From NCBI GenBank assembly GCA_036250195.1, contig JAVHZZ010000001.1:395398283-395462282 (forward strand): DNA of 64,000 bases, written 5' to 3'. Position numbers and translations under genes: made by a program. Under the pieces are notes generated by a model. It was not told the origin of the DNA. It worked only from the letters and a program-made list of their open reading frames with translations, and ran no database searches. Every line of letters starts with the position of its first letter. The first letter of the stretch is position 1. The stretch is from Mixophyes australis. Taxonomy: Eukaryota > Chordata > Amphibia > Anura > Limnodynastidae. Positions 36,483 to 46,890 of this stretch are shown one piece after another.

Positions 36483-39203
36483 AGTGTTCCTTTCACTGTG
36501 TATTACATTGTGGAATTATCATAGTTCACAAATCCTCAATGAGATGTGTGTAACATTAGGATTGTGACCATTTCATATAGAGAAGGAAAAAAAGGGAAAC
36601 GTATAAAATGAGTTTCACCCATACGGTCTGCCTGATATTCTGCATGTATACACCCCCCCCCCCATGTATATTTCACATCTGGTCTTTGAATGGAATTATT
36701 TAATTATTTTACATATCTCACCATAAGAGAATATCCTTAGATACCAGACATTTTATTCTTGGAGAGACTGTGATGCCCTTCAACAGTATTACGGTCAGTA
36801 AACATGGTGATAAAGACACACCTCTTTGTCATTATAAGCCCTCTTACACCTTGACATACTGCATATAACTTAGGAACATTAAAAAGAGCTCACAGATGTA
36901 AAAGAAATTGGGTTCAATGGTCCTTAAAGCCATAAGAAGCCTATATATGAGGATGTATCATATTGTTCAAAATAACATATGAATTAGAAACAATAAAACT
37001 AATTCTAACAGCAATATATTTTTATAAACAGAATTATACTACAATATATGCAACAGCAGCACTTTTAGGAATAAAATACTACCATTTCATAAGTATTTCA
37101 GCAATTCACACCTCATCCACTGTCATAAGGTATTAAAAGCTTAATTCAGATCAAGATTTGAAGCTTAGTAAGTTTATTAGTTATCCTATAATTTTCCCCC
37201 TTTTTTAAGTTAAGCTAAATCACTTCACTAACTTTCTATTTACATATTATAGCTTGTTGCACTAACTCACGTTCACATATTTTATTTTTAAGTATAGTGC
37301 TGCCTTGCCTACTCCTTATCGATCTTCCCATATTTTATACAGCAATCTCTTTCAATTGTTTCCTTATGAGTTTTAAGCCACACGTAAATCCTATGGAAGA
37401 AAACGTACACATAATGGAGGATGCCTCTTCATCTGGAGTTGTTTGAAAGGCTTATCTAAAAGATTGACCATTCAAAGCATTAGAAATAAGTAAATAATAG
37501 ACATTTTGGCATTTTAGCAATTCCCATTCTCTGCAGAGAGTAAAAGACAAGAAACCAGACCAGACCTTGAACTTTATCAGTATATATTTCTGGCATCCAC
37601 TAATGGCCAGGATGGATGTGAAGAAGGAAACCGGGGGCATGACTAGCATGGGAAGGAATATGTACACCTTGCATACAGTATTACAGTGGACTGCACTCCT
37701 CTAGCTGTTACTGTATACTTTCCAGCTATGACTGGATAGATGATAATCCTTAAGATATGAGGAGAGGTTTGATTTCTGACAAAGCATTCCAGAGATAAAT
37801 GCAGGATCAGAGGGATGCTTTGAAATTCCCAAGGACACCCCATGGTAAAAGGATACATGAGAAGACCTTGCAGACAAGGTGTCTTTACATTTAGAGTGGC
37901 TAAGGCCTGTGCTTCCACTGTACCAAAACATCAAATATGAAACAGAGCACGTTCTTCAAAACATACGCTCAGTAGTGTGATATCCTCCCATAGTATAAAT
38001 TCTGCACTGCAACCAAAGCAATACGAAACAATGGACCCTTAGGACGCTTTTGTGGACATTTAATTCTTCATAATAGTTAAATGCAACTGAACCATACGAT
38101 CTAATCCATCAAACTTACGTTTATTACATATTCTGGCAGAGCAGCTAATCGTGCAGTAGAAGCATTTAAACCCACTGACATCACTCCAATGACACAGCAC
38201 TGAGGGCAGCAGGTATGCACAGACACAGTGAACAGATAAGGCTCTTTTTTATCCGTTTCCCCGTTAGATAAATGCTACTAAAAACAGTATCTAACTACCA
38301 CTGCAAGCTAGGTATGCAGCTGTATCTGCTATACAGACTGGAATTGAGACTGAAAGTTTTCTTCTGTTTACATACAATAATAGAACACAAATGGAGGATT
38401 ATTCCTAAAATACTTAATAAGGATTTAACCAGAAATAAACCTTTTTATTTACAGGGGACTGGTAACGCCAACAATATCCATGAAAAAGAGGCAAAAGCAA
38501 ACTAGGAAACCCTGGTCTTGGGGCAATTCAAAGTTAATTTTATTGAAAGGCGGACCCTATAGTGAGAGAACACTCCTCTATCAAGGCAGTTATTAAAGCA
38601 CAGTCACAGTCAATAAATCAAATCTTTGTCTAAGTAGCAGAAAGGTCTTTAAAACGCACACAAGTTAATTCTGATTATATGCCAGTCACATTCTATTATC
38701 TATGTATGATATGTCATACTCCAGGATTGGGGCTTTAAGGCACAGGAGTATTGATGAGCATCAATAGCAACCAACAACCACAAAACAAACGTTTTACGCT
38801 CTTCAGCAAATTACATAATCACTGCATAGTGGAGATCACATCCAAGTTTGAGAACTTACTTAATATGGTGCAATGCAATATACTATGCAATACAGAATAG
38901 TGTATCATGTATACACGATAACTAGAATTGTATTTATCAAGGACAGACTCATACATGTAGCAGAAGAAAAAGAAGTTCGGGTGCTGTGTGATAGGTCTTA
39001 CACACCAAATGTCTAATAGCCAGTTGACTGTGTTTATGCGTTTAATAATATTTATAGCGGACTGTTCCACTGACATTAGTGGGCCAGTTTTACACTTCGC
39101 TTTTTATATAGAAAGATGTGTAATGAATGAGGACTTTTCTGAGTGTATGTATCCTAAATAAACTATTACTCCTGTTACAAATTAATGCATCCCAATAAAT
39201 TAC
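36483..39203. other. LRBA intron, no recognised content
   Basis: AT-rich sequence with a short C-run at 36651-36663. No exon or repeat that I can name. Confidence 0.5.
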
Positions 39204-39603
39204 CTGTCAAACGATCGGAACTGCACAGGGTGCTCGACTGCAGGATCACCAAGTTGTCCAAGAAACGTAGGCGGTAACAAAGCAGGATCTATAGGGGATT
39301 CTTCAGCTGGAGCGCTGACCAGGCTACGGAGTATGTCTTTTACATTTACATTTTTGGTGGATGGCTGCTCAATTCCACCATCACTTCCACTCTCCTGAGG
39401 TTTCCTGACTTCTGAAGACAGCGTGTGCAACACTTCACTAATGGCATCAGGACCTGAACTAACATGATCCGTCCCGGCTTCAGTATCCAAATTACTGCTA
39501 GGACCTATAACTGGTTCCTCCCCAATACCAGAGTCTCTTCTTTTTACAGACATGGTACTCTCCGAATCTTCTCCAGCGGCTGGTGCTACACTTTGTGCGC
39601 CAT
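39204..39603 (-). CDS. LRBA: LRBA coding exon 10 of 13
   Basis: A 400-bp exon with SVKRRDSGIGEE, AISEVLHTLSSEVRKPQES, NVNVKDILRSLVSAPAEE and PALLPPTFLGQLGDPAVEH, ending VQFRSFDR with a split Arg codon. RRDSGIGEE and NVKDILRSLV are conserved islands in an otherwise variable linker. Acceptor CTGTAG/ATGG, donor CAG/GTAATT. The 9.6-kb intron upstream in the transcript (39604-49208) holds the densest TE cluster of the window. Confidence 0.95.
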
Positions 39604-39779
39604 CTACAGATTACGTGTAAAAAAGGCAAAGTAAACAAGTAAATTTATATAAAACATTCAATGTTTTTCAAAGTAAACAAGCAAAGTCTCAGTGAATATT
39701 CTGGCGCACTGTTCTAATTAAAATTGGTCAATTTAGCCCTTGTGTACTTTATATTACTAACTACAAAGGAGTTTTTGGA

Positions 39780-39836
39780 CCATAAAAAAAAAAAATAAAA
39801 AAAAAATAATAAAAAAAAAAATAAAATAAAAAAATC
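39780..39836. repeat. A-rich simple repeat
   Basis: Long A runs broken by single T residues. Confidence 0.9.
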
Positions 39837-39919
39837 GACAAGACCGCAAGCAGAGTTTAATTAAAAAAGCGAGAGCATTACAGCAATCAAGTTCTATTTT
39901 TCCTTACAATTCATACATC

Positions 39920-40275
39920 TTAAAGGGGTTGTCAAACTACAATAAAAGATATCTTATACTGACTCTTGAATGCCACTGAATAATGGTCCTTTAATTTTTA
40001 TATATACTTACTGGTGTTCCAGCGCTGACCAGGGCTCGTCTCTCGGCGACCTGCCTGGTACCAAATGGGCCTGCAGACCCAAGTGCTATGCTGTGTACTA
40101 CCTTACAATGACATATAGCAGTATAACTTGTACACTGCAGTGTACTAGAGGCTGGAGGGCAGCATACAGGCTGAAGAGATGGGACAAGGATATATAAGCT
40201 ATGTACACCATGAACTAAGTCATAACATGGAGAAATTTTTATGTTTTATTTTTATTTCAGTGGAAAACCCCTTAA
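39920..40275. mobile_element. T2-type (Kolobok) MITE with TTAA ends
   Basis: Begins TTAAAGGGGTTGTC and ends GAAAACCCCTTAA: terminal inverted repeats starting TTAAAGG, with a TTAA target duplication. This fits the TTAAAGGRR signature described for T2 MITEs of Xenopus. 356 bp, no transposase. The superfamily assignment comes from the terminal motif alone. Confidence 0.7.
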
Positions 40276-40278
40276 ATA

Positions 40279-40312
40279 AGACATAAGTGACATCACTATG
40301 TCACTTATGTCT
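40279..40312. repeat. Perfect 14-bp-stem palindrome beside the MITE
   Basis: AGACATAAGTGACA and TGTCACTTATGTCT are exact reverse complements separated by 6 nt, starting 4 bp after the MITE end. Confidence 0.9.
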
Positions 40313-40369
40313 AGAGCATTGGGTATAAGGGCTGCAATTAGGTACCGGAGACGGAGCGTAGCGCTCCTC

Positions 40370-41018
40370 AATACAACAGGAAACGGCTAGGAGTCATTTA
40401 AACCTGCTTCTGAGGTGAGCAGACGTGTCTGCTGAGCGCTCCGCTGGAGCCCTGCGTGTCCGACCATCTGGGCCCCGAATTCTCTCACCTGGAGATGCCT
40501 CATCATGCTGCTCACCTCTGACCTCCGCACACCCCTCCGTGGCTGCGTCCTCCTCGCGGTCTCTCACCTGGTCCTGATTCCCGGCCGCCGAGACAACTGT
40601 GAAGGTAGAATCCTGGCCCTGCTTGAGCCTGTGTCCAGCCGTCACGTGACCGCTGCTTCCGGGTCCCGCCGCCTGGTCTACTGACCGCCACCTCCTCCTA
40701 CCTCCGGCTGCCTCCTACCGCAGGCCGCGGCTTGGGCCTACCATCCGGCTGTTCCCTGCTCCTGGCCGCCGAGACGACTGTGAAGGTAGAGTCCTGACTC
40801 CTGGCCCTGCCTGAGCCCGTGTCCAGCCGCCACGTGACCGCCGCTTCCGGGTCCCGCCGCCTGGACTCCTGATTGCCACTTCCTCCTACCTCCGGCTGCC
40901 GCAACTTCCCCAACTGCGTGTGTCTCCTCTGGGTCCGGCACCTCTACGCTGCTCCCGAGTTCTTCTCACTGCTCCTCCTGATGACAGCACTCTGCTCCGG
41001 ACAGACCCACACTGTGTA
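40370..41018. repeat. GC-rich tandem duplication with E-box and ETS-like sites
   Basis: Units 40584-40712 and 40765-40900 are about 90 percent alike by eye. Each contains GCCGCCGAGAC, TGTGAAGGTAGA, CACGTGAC and GCTTCCGGGTCCCGCCGCCTG. CACGTG (E-box) and CTTCCGG (ETS-type) are typical core-promoter motifs, and the region is CpG-rich amid AT-rich intron. Possible identities are the monomeric 5' promoter of the LINE that follows on the plus strand, now separated from it by the palindrome, or an independent repeat. Open frames on the minus strand are compositional. Confidence 0.6.
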
Positions 41019-42665
41019 GAAGGTATTGGACAATCTCGTGGCGCCAAAATAACAAATAGTGAAGATGTATGAAAACCACTTTATTGGTGCAAGTGGGTAA
41101 AAATTTCGATGTTAAATTCAAACTATAGTTTACTACTATCAAACAGGTTTAGCAACTTATTGTCTATTTTTATTAGTCATAAATCAATGATAATGCTGGT
41201 TAGGACAAACCAATGTGTGGACTCTGAAAGTAGAGAGTTCAATCACCACAAAGGATATGGATAAAGGTCGTAGTCTTTGATTTCAATCTGACAATAACAA
41301 ACGCCAGTATGAAACAATTGTTCTGTATCGAAGTAGCAACATATAGTTCAATACGTAAAGCTGCGATGTACAGATGTATACCTGTTGAGTGGCATATGTC
41401 ATAGATGAACGAAACATATGTATCAGTATGTGAGCTCCAATTGTGGAGAGTTCAATTGCCACAGGCAAAACAGGTAAAGGTCATGCATCTTTAACATCAA
41501 TAATAGAGATAATAGATCCCAATAATGTGGAATAGATGTCAATATATAGAAACTACACCGATAAATATCGTTCCGTACGTGTCTCGCAAACATGCATATA
41601 GCCGTTTCTTGCTGGTGCAGATAAACAACAGCCGGGTAAGGAGTGTCACCAATCATATGGTGCAGTACGCCATTCAGCGATGGTGTAGATATAGTGTCTG
41701 GGAAATATAATCCAGCTTCTCATCAGTAAATGTATGAAATAGCAGTGGGTGTATCCGTGAGTGGATTACTCAAATACTATGTAGCATAAGCCGGTAGGCT
41801 GCAGTGATGAAAGAGTCAATATGTTCCGAACAGGGTAATGCTCCACACCTAATTGGTGCCGGATTGCAGGGGACTTACCCGATCCCGGGTGATGTGAATG
41901 ATGTGCCCTCTCTTACATGGAGTGTCTGCACGGTGGTTGGATACTCCCAGTGAGGCGATGGTGTGTTGGCAGAAGTGACGTCAAGCCGCAGCTGGGTAAA
42001 CTTCCGATTCGCGCATGCGACTGAAAAGGGGAGATCGTATTCTCCGTTCTGCGGTGTCAGCGTGAAGGGCTAAAAAAATACAGGCAGAGTGATGATATCC
42101 CTGAGGAAGCCACTAGTGGCGAAACGCGTAGGGTATCATCACTCTGCCTGTATTTTTTAGCCCTTCACGCTGACACGGCAGAACGGAGAATACTATCTCC
42201 CCTTTTCAGTCGCATGCTTGAATCAGAAGTTTACCCAGCTGCGGGCGCGGCTTGACGTCACTTCCGCCAACACACCATCGCCTCACTGGGAGTATCCAAC
42301 CACCGCGCAGACACTCCATGTAGGAGAGGGCACATCATTCACATCACCCGGGATCGGGTAAGTCCCCTGCAATCCGGCACCAATTAGGTGTGGAGCATTA
42401 CCCTGTTCGGAACATCCTTTATCCATATCCTTTGTGGTGATTGAACTCTCTACTTTCAGAGTCCACACATTGGTTTGTCCTAACCAGCATTATCATTGAT
42501 TTATGACTACTACTATCAAACAGGTTTAGCAACTTATTGTCTATTTTTATTGAACTATAATTTGAATTTAATATCGAACTTTGTACCCACTTGCACCAAT
42601 AAAGTGGTTTTCCTACATCTTCACTATTTGTTATTTTGGCGCCACGAAATTGTCCAATACCTTCT
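41019..42665. mobile_element. 1.65-kb palindromic foldback element
   Basis: Ends are AGAAGGTATTGGACAATCTC at 41019 and the near-complement ...TTGTCCAATACCTTCT ending at 42665. Outer arms 41019-41290 pair with about 42410-42665; inner arms 41822-42100 pair with 42131-42415. A 530-bp block at 41291-41821 occurs only on the left. The centre is a 30-nt unpaired motif (42101-42130). No transposase or RT frame is present. A 43-bp block inside the outer arms is in direct rather than inverted orientation (41132-41174 and 42509-42551). Class unknown; see findings. Confidence 0.9.
42101..42130 (+). ncRNA. Hammerhead-ribozyme-like motif at palindrome centre
   Basis: Read in order: CTGAGGA (fits core CUGANGA) at 42101-42107, one extra A, a 5-bp stem GCCAC/GTGGC with TA loop (42109-42120), GAAA (42121-42124), then C-GC-G and U-A, which would form a two-base-pair stem III ending in the cleavage triplet GUA (42128-42130). 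The flanks (...GATGATATCC / GGGTATCATC...) pair as a very long stem I, giving type I topology. Minimal stem III of this kind is known from newt and Penelope-type hammerheads. The extra A between the core and stem II departs from consensus, so activity is uncertain. Confidence 0.5.
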
Positions 42666-42689
42666 ATGTATGTCATTTAGAGGGCGTGA

Positions 42690-45600
42690 GCCTACCCCTC
42701 TGTTTTATCTTGAGGCAGCCTATCGTCCATATACACTTCAAGGAAGCGCAGGCCCCAATCCATCTCCATATAGACCCACACTGTGGCCTCTCCCGGCTGC
42801 CTCCGTTGATTCCCTCATCCTCCTCGCTTCTGCCGCCCCTCCGTTACTCTCCGTGCTTCGCCCTCCACTGGAGCCATCCTCCATCCATGCCCTGGACTGT
42901 AACTTCGCCTCTTCCCGACGCTGCTGTTTCTCCTCAAGTCCTGCGGTTCCTCTCCAAAGCTGTCTCCCACGACCTCCTGCTGCTCTGCCATGGACTTTAG
43001 CCACTCCAACTCCTGTGGCGTCCCCACTGCTCCGGCTGTTCGTCCATCTAACCCTTGGCCCGTTTTGCCTGGACCCTCCTGCTCCTGAACGCTGGTCCCC
43101 ACGAACTGCTCCTGTGAATACCTGGATCTCTCCTGAACTCTCCCGGTACCTGCAGCCCTCACTAACTGTACACTATAGTTCTTGTGTTTCATTTCACCAT
43201 ACCTACTATCCATTTATTTAATTTAATCTATTTTATTTATAATCTATTTATTTTATTTATTCCCACTGCACGCGGTCTTCATTGCTTAGATCGTGTTTTC
43301 ATTCATTTCACCATACCACCAATCTATTTAATCAATTTATTTTATTGTTCCCCACTGTACATTGTCTAAATTGCTTAGATCGTGATTTCATTCTCCTCCA
43401 CTTTACATTGTTTTATTGCTCTGCCACTGCTCTCCATTTACATTGTCTACATTGGTTACACTGCTTTGTCCCTACTTCTAATTTGCTCTGTTCCACTTTG
43501 GCTCCCTACCGCTGCCCTCCCAGCTGTGCTTCTCCCTCTCACCTCCCCCGCTTCCTCCTGCCATTCTCTTAATCCCCTACCTCTCATCATGCCGCCTCGC
43601 TCCTTTCCTATACCTATCCTCTCCCCCTGCCCCCACCAAGGGCCCAAATCTCTTAGTCCCATCTCTCACCCCCCTCGCTCCTTCAACCCTGACAATCTCA
43701 TCCATATCTCCCCTTCTCCATCCCTCCCTTTTTCGTGCGCCCTCTGGAACTCCAGGTCTGTCCGTAACAAACTGTCCTCCATTCACGACCTCTTCATCTC
43801 TCACTCTCTTATTCTTCTTGCCTTAACCGAAACCTGGCTCACTTCTTCTGATACTGCCTCCCCTGCTGCTCTCTCCTATGGCGGCCTCTCTTTCACCCAT
43901 TCCACCAGACCAGACGAGCGGCCAGGTGGGGGAGTGGGCCTCCTTCTATCCCCTAACTGCACTTTTCGGGTCATACCCACTTTACCTTCCCTCTCCTTCT
44001 CCTCCTTTGAAGTCCACTCCATTCGGCTCTTCTCCTGTCGTCCCCCTGGCCCTACCTCACTTTTTCTTGACAACTTCGCCGCCTGGCTCCCCCACTATCT
44101 TTCCTCTGACCTGCCCTTCATTATACTGGGTGACTTTAACATCCCTATTGACAACTGTTCTGACCCAGCCACCATCAAACTTCTCACGCTTTCCTCCTCC
44201 CTTGGCCTCACTCAGTGGACCTCCTTCCCCTACCCACTGTCTTGGTCACTCCCTCGACCTTGTCTTCTCTCACCTCTGTGATCTCTCGGACTTCTCCAAC
44301 TCTCCCTTCCCACTCTCTGACCACCATCTCCTCTCCTTCACTCTGTCCTCTGCCCCTGCTCCCACCCAGCCTAAAGCCACCCTCACCAGGCGCAACCTTG
44401 ACGCCATTGACCCCATCTCCTTCTCCTCCTCCCTTGATACTCTCCTATCACCCCTTCCCTCTCTGGCCTGCCCGGATCAGGCGTCCTCTACAACCTATCT
44501 CTCGCTAGTGCCCTGGACACCGTTGCCCCGGCCTCTTCTATCCGCCGGCGTCGCCTTATTCCCCAACCCTGGCACTCCAAACTCACCCGCTTCCTCCAAA
44601 AGTGCCCTCGCACAGCTGAACGCCTCTGGAGGAAATCTCGCTCCCTGGCTGACTTCCTTCACTTCAAATTCATCCTCTCCTCTTTCTGCTCTGCCCCTCG
44701 CTAAACAATCCTTCTTTAAGTCCCTTATCTCTTCTCAGTCCTCTAATCCCTGCCGCCTCTTTGCCACATTCAACTCACTCCTCTCCCCCCCCCCCTCCCA
44801 CTGTCCCACCTTCCCTCTCTGCTTCTGACTTGCCTCCTTTTTCTCTTCCAAAATTGAAGCCATCAGACAAAACATCTCCTCCTCCCACTGCTCTCCCGCC
44901 CCCCTCTCCACTCCACCTCCCGCCATTAACCAGCTGTGGTCCTCCTTCATCCCCACTTCAGGTGAAGAAGTTCGATCCCTTATTCTTTCCTCTCCACTCT
45001 CTACCTGTCCTCTCGATCCCATCCCCTCCCACCTTCTTCGCTCTCTCTCCCACTGCCTGCTCCTACCTCGCTCACCTCTTCAACCTATCACTCTCCTCTG
45101 GCGTTGTCCCATCCTCATTCAAACACGCTCTTATCTCCCCTATCCTCAAGAAACCCAATCTCAACCCCACCTCTCTTGCTAACTACCGCCCTATCTCTCT
45201 TCTCCCATACGCCTCCAAATCACTTGAGCGGATTGTCTGCAGCCGCCTCACCAAACACCTCTCTGACAACTCCCTCCTTGACCCTCTCCAATCCGGCTAC
45301 CTCCACTACACTGAAACAGCCCTGGCGAAAATTACTAATGATCTCCTATCTGCCAAATCCAAGGGTCACTACTCCATACTCATCCTCCTCGACCTCTCCG
45401 CGGCCTTCGACACCGTGGACCACCCCCTCCTGCTGCAAACTCTACTCTCTCTCGGCCTCTCTGGCTCTGTCCATGCCTGGTTCACCTCATACCTTGCTAA
45501 CCGCTCCTTCTCTGTATCCACGTCTGGTTCTTCCTCCACCCCCTCCCCTCTCCCTGTTGGGAGTCCCTCAGGGCTCTGTTCTTGGCCCTTTACTCTTTTC

Positions 45601-46835
45601 GCTCTATACCTCCTCCCTTGGAGCTCTCAGCTCTTCATTCGGTCTTCAGTATCACCTATATGCTGATGATATTCAACTCTACATCTCTTCTCCTGATCTT
45701 TCCTCCTCCATCCTCTCTCGTGTAACTGACTACCTCTCAGCCATCTCATCCTGGATGTCTTCGCGCTGTCTTAAAATTAACATCTCCAAAACTGAACTCA
45801 TTGTCTTTCCTCCACCCAGACTCCCTTCCCATCATGACCTCTCTATAATCGTTAACTCCACTATCTCCTCTGTCACCCAACACCGCTGCCTAGGAGTCAC
45901 TCTTGACTCCTCTCTCTCTTTTGCCCCCCACATTTAATCCCTTACCCAAGCCTGTCGCTTCCCACTCCGTAACATTGCCCGCATCCGTCCCTTCCTCTCT
46001 CAAGATGCCACCAAAACGGTCATCCATGCTCTCATCATTTCCCGCCTCGACTACTGCAACCTCCTCCTTACTGGCCTCCCCTGCTCCCACCTCGCCCCCC
46101 TCCGCTCTATACTTAATGCGGCTGCGAGACTCATCTTCCTCTCACGCCGCTCCTCCTCTGCCTCCCCTCTCTGTCTTGCCTTACACTGGCTCCCCTTCCC
46201 CTACAGAATCCTTTTCAAACTCCTCACCACCACTTACAAGGCTCTCTCCCAGTCTACTGCCCCTTATATCTCTAACCTCCTCTCCATTCACACTCCCGCC
46301 GGCTCCCTGCGCTCGGCCAATGATCGCCGCCTCTCCTCCACTCTGATCACCTCTTCCCACTCTAGAATACAAGACTTCTCCCGAGCTGCCCCCCTTCACT
46401 GGAACGACCTCCCTCGCTCCATCCATCTCTCACCCAATCTGTGCTCTTTCAAGCGGGCACTTAAAACTCACCTGTTCCTTAAGGCCTACAAACCATCCAC
46501 TTAACCTCCCACCTCTTCTGTTTCTCCCCTGGCTCCTTTTCTCTCCCCTTTGCTTCACTGGCTCCCTCTTGTGCCTGATTTTGTTTACCCTCCCTTAGGA
46601 TGTAAGCTCGTATGAGCAGGGCCCCTCTCCCCTCCTGTCTCCACACCTGTTCTTCTGCTCCGTCTTTACAATATTTGCCTGCCTGGAGTTTCTGAAGTTC
46701 TGGTACTTTGTGTTTATTGTTCTGTATTGTTTTACCCTGTATAGTGTACTGTTTGTGCCGTGTACGGCGCTGCGGAAACCTTGTGGCGCCTAACAAACAA
46801 TAATAATATTAATAATAATAATAATAATAATCACT
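42690..46835 (+). mobile_element. Near-complete L2/CR1-type LINE with endonuclease and RT
   Basis: Ends in 'tgtggcgcctaacaaacaat' and an (AAT)n tail at 46800-46835. The 5' part up to about 43400 is a pyrimidine-rich leader, possibly with a decayed ORF1. Imperfect tandem copies of 'cattgcttagatcgtg'-containing sequence occur at 43186-43388. Endonuclease and RT follow. The start is approximate: the left neighbour is the palindromic element. It is the longest LINE in the window and the same family as 23.97-25.23 kb. It lies in the intron between LRBA exons 9 and 10, antisense to the gene. Confidence 0.85.
43735..46504 (+). pseudogene. LINE endonuclease-reverse transcriptase polyprotein, frameshifted
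   Basis: The APE endonuclease shows LWNSRSVRNKLSSIHDLF, LALTETWLTSSDTA (catalytic ETW), GGGVGLLLS, LPFIILGDFNIPID and, in a second frame, HCLGHSLDLVFSH and PLSDHHLLSF (SDH end). The RT shows [38 protein letters not shown], then [19 protein letters not shown] and [18 protein letters not shown] in another frame. The C-terminus ends FKRALKTHLFLKAYKPST with a stop at 46502-46504. At least three frameshifts (about 44200, 45310, 45940) make it non-functional, but decay is modest. Confidence 0.88.
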
Positions 46836-46890
46836 AATCGAAAATTTAGAATCTGAAGGACATTATCTATGCATATAAAAAGCACTTCTG

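Noticed and set aside
40394..40941. Arg/Gly/Ala-rich open frames on the minus strand
   Set aside because: Produced by the CpG-rich tandem units; no start context or splice evidence linking them to LRBA.
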